Part shown: piece after piece, positions 6,401 to 7,296 of the stretch
Position numbering within the stretch: the first letter of the stretch is position 1
Layout of the letters: each line of letters starts with the position of its first letter
From: Phycisphaerae bacterium
GTDB taxonomy: Bacteria; Planctomycetota; Phycisphaerae; JAJVII01
Direction: 5' to 3'
Assembly: GCA_028706835.1 (NCBI GenBank)
Contig: JAQTVL010000222.1
Location: 1-7,296 of the forward strand
Length of the DNA: 7,296 nt
Notes under the pieces: model-generated
Told to the model about the DNA's origin: nothing
Databases searched by the model: none
The model's input: only the letters and a program-made list of their open reading frames with translations
Translations under genes and position numbers: made by a program

Positions 6401-7296
6401 AGCACGAAGGCCACGTCGCCCGCCGCCGGTTCGTCCTCGCCGGTCACCTGCACCCACGGAATCTCGACCGGTTGGCCGGTCTGCACAATCTGGCTGGGCG
6501 GCGGCAGCAGGCCGACGTATCGCCCGGCTGTATCCACGTTCACCGTCAGGTTCGTCGAGACGGACCGCCCACCCGGCTCGGTTACGGTCACGGCGACGGC
6601 CCCGTTCCACCAGCCCTTCACCCCGATATCCGGCTCGATCTGGAGCGTCGCCTTGCCTTCGTCGTCAAGTTCCGCATCCGCCTCGATCGGCTTGATCTTC
6701 TTCTCCACCTTCGCCCCGGTGAACACGTAATCGGGGAACTTGGCTGACTTGAACGGTGCCGGGCGGAGCGTCAGCCGGGCGGTCACGGGTAGGCCGGCAG
6801 CCGGTTGGCCGAACAGGTATCTCGCCGACGCCCGCACCTCGACCGGCTGGCTGGCGGCGAACAGTCTGCGGTCCTCCTCGGTGCTCGCCTTCACCTCCAT
6901 CCGCACGGGCACGAAGCTCTCGACGAAGGTGGCCGCCTCGCCGAACGCTTCCTCCGAACCGGGCAGGCTGACGGCGAATCGGTACTCGCCTTCCTGGCTG
7001 TCCGCGGGCGGCGTGAAGTCGGCGTGGAAGACGCCCTGGCCGCCGGCCTCGACCTTCACGGGGAGTTGGGCGGCCTTTCGCCCGTCGGGCCGGGACACCG
7101 TCAGCGTCATCGGGAACGGCTGCGGAATCTGGCCGCCGGCGTCCCGCAGGATGCCGGTCAGGTGGACCGTCTCGCCGGGGCGGTAGACGCCGCGCTCGGT
7201 GTAGAGCATCGCGTCGTAGCTCCGCGTGACGGCCGCGCCGTCCTGGTCCACCTCCTCCACCACCCAGGGCCGCCGGGCCGGCAGCAGGTAGGCCAT
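3439..7296 (-). CDS. Bacterial alpha-2-macroglobulin (YfhM/COG2373 type), N-terminus outside window
   Basis: The 1285 visible residues end with a TGA at 3439-3441. The frame is open at the right edge and bacterial family members are usually about 1500 residues or more, so the ATG at the edge is probably internal and any signal peptide or lipobox is unseen. Order of parts, numbered from the edge: an MG2 domain with YTERGVYRPGETV at 32-44; further MG domains; bait-region-type domain about 390-545; AVDQGILLTTAFATPDPIGHFF at about 528-549, a strongly family-like stretch; the A2M domain about 600-700; and the thioester motif GCVEQ with Cys841 and Gln844 (Cys codon 4774-4776). The helical thioester domain includes GGLSYWPGG at 888-896. 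The C-terminal MG domain has VDALPAGLEVENP and MYDP. The family traps proteases: bait cleavage exposes the Cys-Gln thioester, which bonds covalently to the attacker. It probably acts in the periplasm. The downstream same-strand pbpC matches the classic yfhM-pbpC pair. A hairpin repeat is read in frame at 5129-5148. No frameshift was seen. Confidence 0.92.
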   Translation of the reverse strand: MAYLLPARRPWVVEEVDQDGAAVTRSYDAMLYTERGVYRPGETVHLTGILRDAGGQIPQPFPMTLTVSRPDGRKAAQLPVKVEAGGQGVFHADFTPPADSQEGEYRFAVSLPGSEEAFGEAATFVESFVPVRMEVKASTEEDRRLFAASQPVEVRASARYLFGQPAAGLPVTARLTLRPAPFKSAKFPDYVFTGAKVEKKIKPIEADAELDDEGKATLQIEPDIGVKGWWNGAVAVTVTEPGGRSVSTNLTVNVDTAGRYVGLLPPPSQIVQTGQPVEIPWVQVTGEDEPAAGDVAFVLSRVEWDWTVEQVRQERVWKSVERLVSVRKGTLTGDQVRGAKGKLAIQCPEPGSYRLVVTDVTSGNKTVLDLCAAWRGEEVQGFAVNRPERLDIVLDKARYAPGTQAHVVVRSPFAGTMLLTLETDQVLEQRVVELTGKSAELDLPVAATLRGGAFVTASVVRPVDPENEKWLPHRAVGMARLLIDPSSHKMAVKLTAPKKCEPGKRIRVQVQAPAALDDQRPGQVHLWAVDQGILLTTAFATPDPIGHFFAPRRLGVVSSDVFLDLLPDYKRPKTMLRIGGDESKSVRRLGPVPIKRRDSAIVWQKTIPLAADGAASVELALPDMTGELRVMAVAVDHDRYGSAEAAVTVTSALLVETSWPRFAAPGDSFAVPVKLFNTTDKPIEAAVVMEVVGPVKLSGKGVTAGPTTETTQPDPEPRAEARGRMATYTLPPTAIPAGKNLTVWVDATATDMGQASVRTVATTTAGELTAHDYALLTVRPAGPIHAVAKLVRVPASQPATIELDDAAFLPGTARSVVTISGQPTVQLRPAIEQLVDYPYGCVEQTASRLYALLRAPQVLSPDDVRVGQAGDMVRSGIVRLWSMQTERGGLSYWPGGSEPSLWASVYVGNFLAQAKRAGYEPDKKFIDELTGYLQRSLRRSDDDEKVDDNLRAQMLHVLAAFRQPQLGWMNRLQEHPDKLDIGGRAHLAAAWVAAGRKDLALAALPENTLHAPTAEADRRPTSSIAGAAALLDALVDLKPDHPWTALLADRLNKARTAAGAWGSTIDNAACLAALARYQAIQAEPSDFTGQVRVGALAWKVGGVKAVTFKVKEAGPLKLDCSGSGWVYACASTEGFAKDPAAQAYDRELCVRREWKDRDGKAVDPAKIKVGDLVRVEVTIQRIGEGGTINDVAIVDALPAGLEVENPTLMTSEQAADEGGKGTDHLEFRDDRVLLFVPVDGTARTYRYSLRATTAGKFALPPIQASSMYDPAFASIHGAGKIEITK
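5129..5148. repeat. 20-nt hairpin repeat inside the macroglobulin coding sequence
   Basis: CCCCGAGCTTCCGCTCGGGG forms a perfect 8-bp stem with a TTCC loop. On the coding strand it encodes part of EPRAEARGR (about residues 716-724), within a low-complexity linker (TTETTQPDPEPRAEARG) between the A2M domain and the thioester domain. The reading frame is kept. Palindromes of this type, giving PRAEARG when translated, are familiar as dispersed repeats in planctomycete genomes (general impression, not checked). Confidence 0.65.

Noticed and set aside
5386..6747. Long plus-strand open frame (453 codons) opposite the macroglobulin gene
   Set aside because: It is the complement of conserved macroglobulin sequence; the composition (His/Arg/Leu-rich) and lack of motifs mark it as a shadow.

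Overview
The window reads as a high-GC bacterial chromosome segment, most likely from a planctomycete or a close relative (PVC group). This is inferred from three things: the style of the Gfo/Idh/MocA-type dehydrogenase tail, the ATTCCGCATTCCGAATT-type spacer repeats, and the many short hairpin repeats in and beside genes. No rRNA, tRNA, CRISPR array or riboswitch was recognised.

Layout. Positions 1-596 (+) hold the C-terminal part of a Gfo/Idh/MocA-family oxidoreductase that enters from the left edge. After only 8 bp it meets, tail to tail, a complete class A penicillin-binding protein of the PbpC (PBP1C) type at 605-2674 (-). From 3439 to the right edge (-) runs most of a bacterial alpha-2-macroglobulin (YfhM/COG2373 type) with an intact CVEQ thioester motif; its N-terminus lies outside the window. 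The macroglobulin is upstream of pbpC on the same strand, the well-known yfhM-pbpC pairing. Such macroglobulins are thought to trap attacking proteases in the periplasm, while PbpC makes or repairs peptidoglycan.

The macroglobulin and pbpC genes are separated by about 760-840 bp. This gap carries a single-gene mobile unit at about 2686-3319: a small IS200-like/REP-associated tyrosine (Y1, HUH) transposase at 2777-3211 (-), bracketed by mirror-image repeat units. Each side has, from outside inward, a 30-nt REP with an 18-nt hairpin, a 29-nt spacer, a second 18-nt palindrome, a 9-10 nt spacer and the 10-nt palindrome GGCTTCAGCC. The outer 30 nt are identical between sides. The second palindromes differ in sequence but keep pairing through compensatory changes. 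A degenerate extra REP follows on the right (3342-3388), and ATTCCG-type repeats in opposite orientation lie outside the whole unit (2626-2650 and 3391-3424).

The most interesting points are the symmetric, covarying hairpin architecture around the transposase, its position inside a conserved two-gene defence/repair operon, a further hairpin repeat read in frame inside the macroglobulin gene (5129-5148), and the possible extension of the PbpC N-terminus by repeat-derived sequence.
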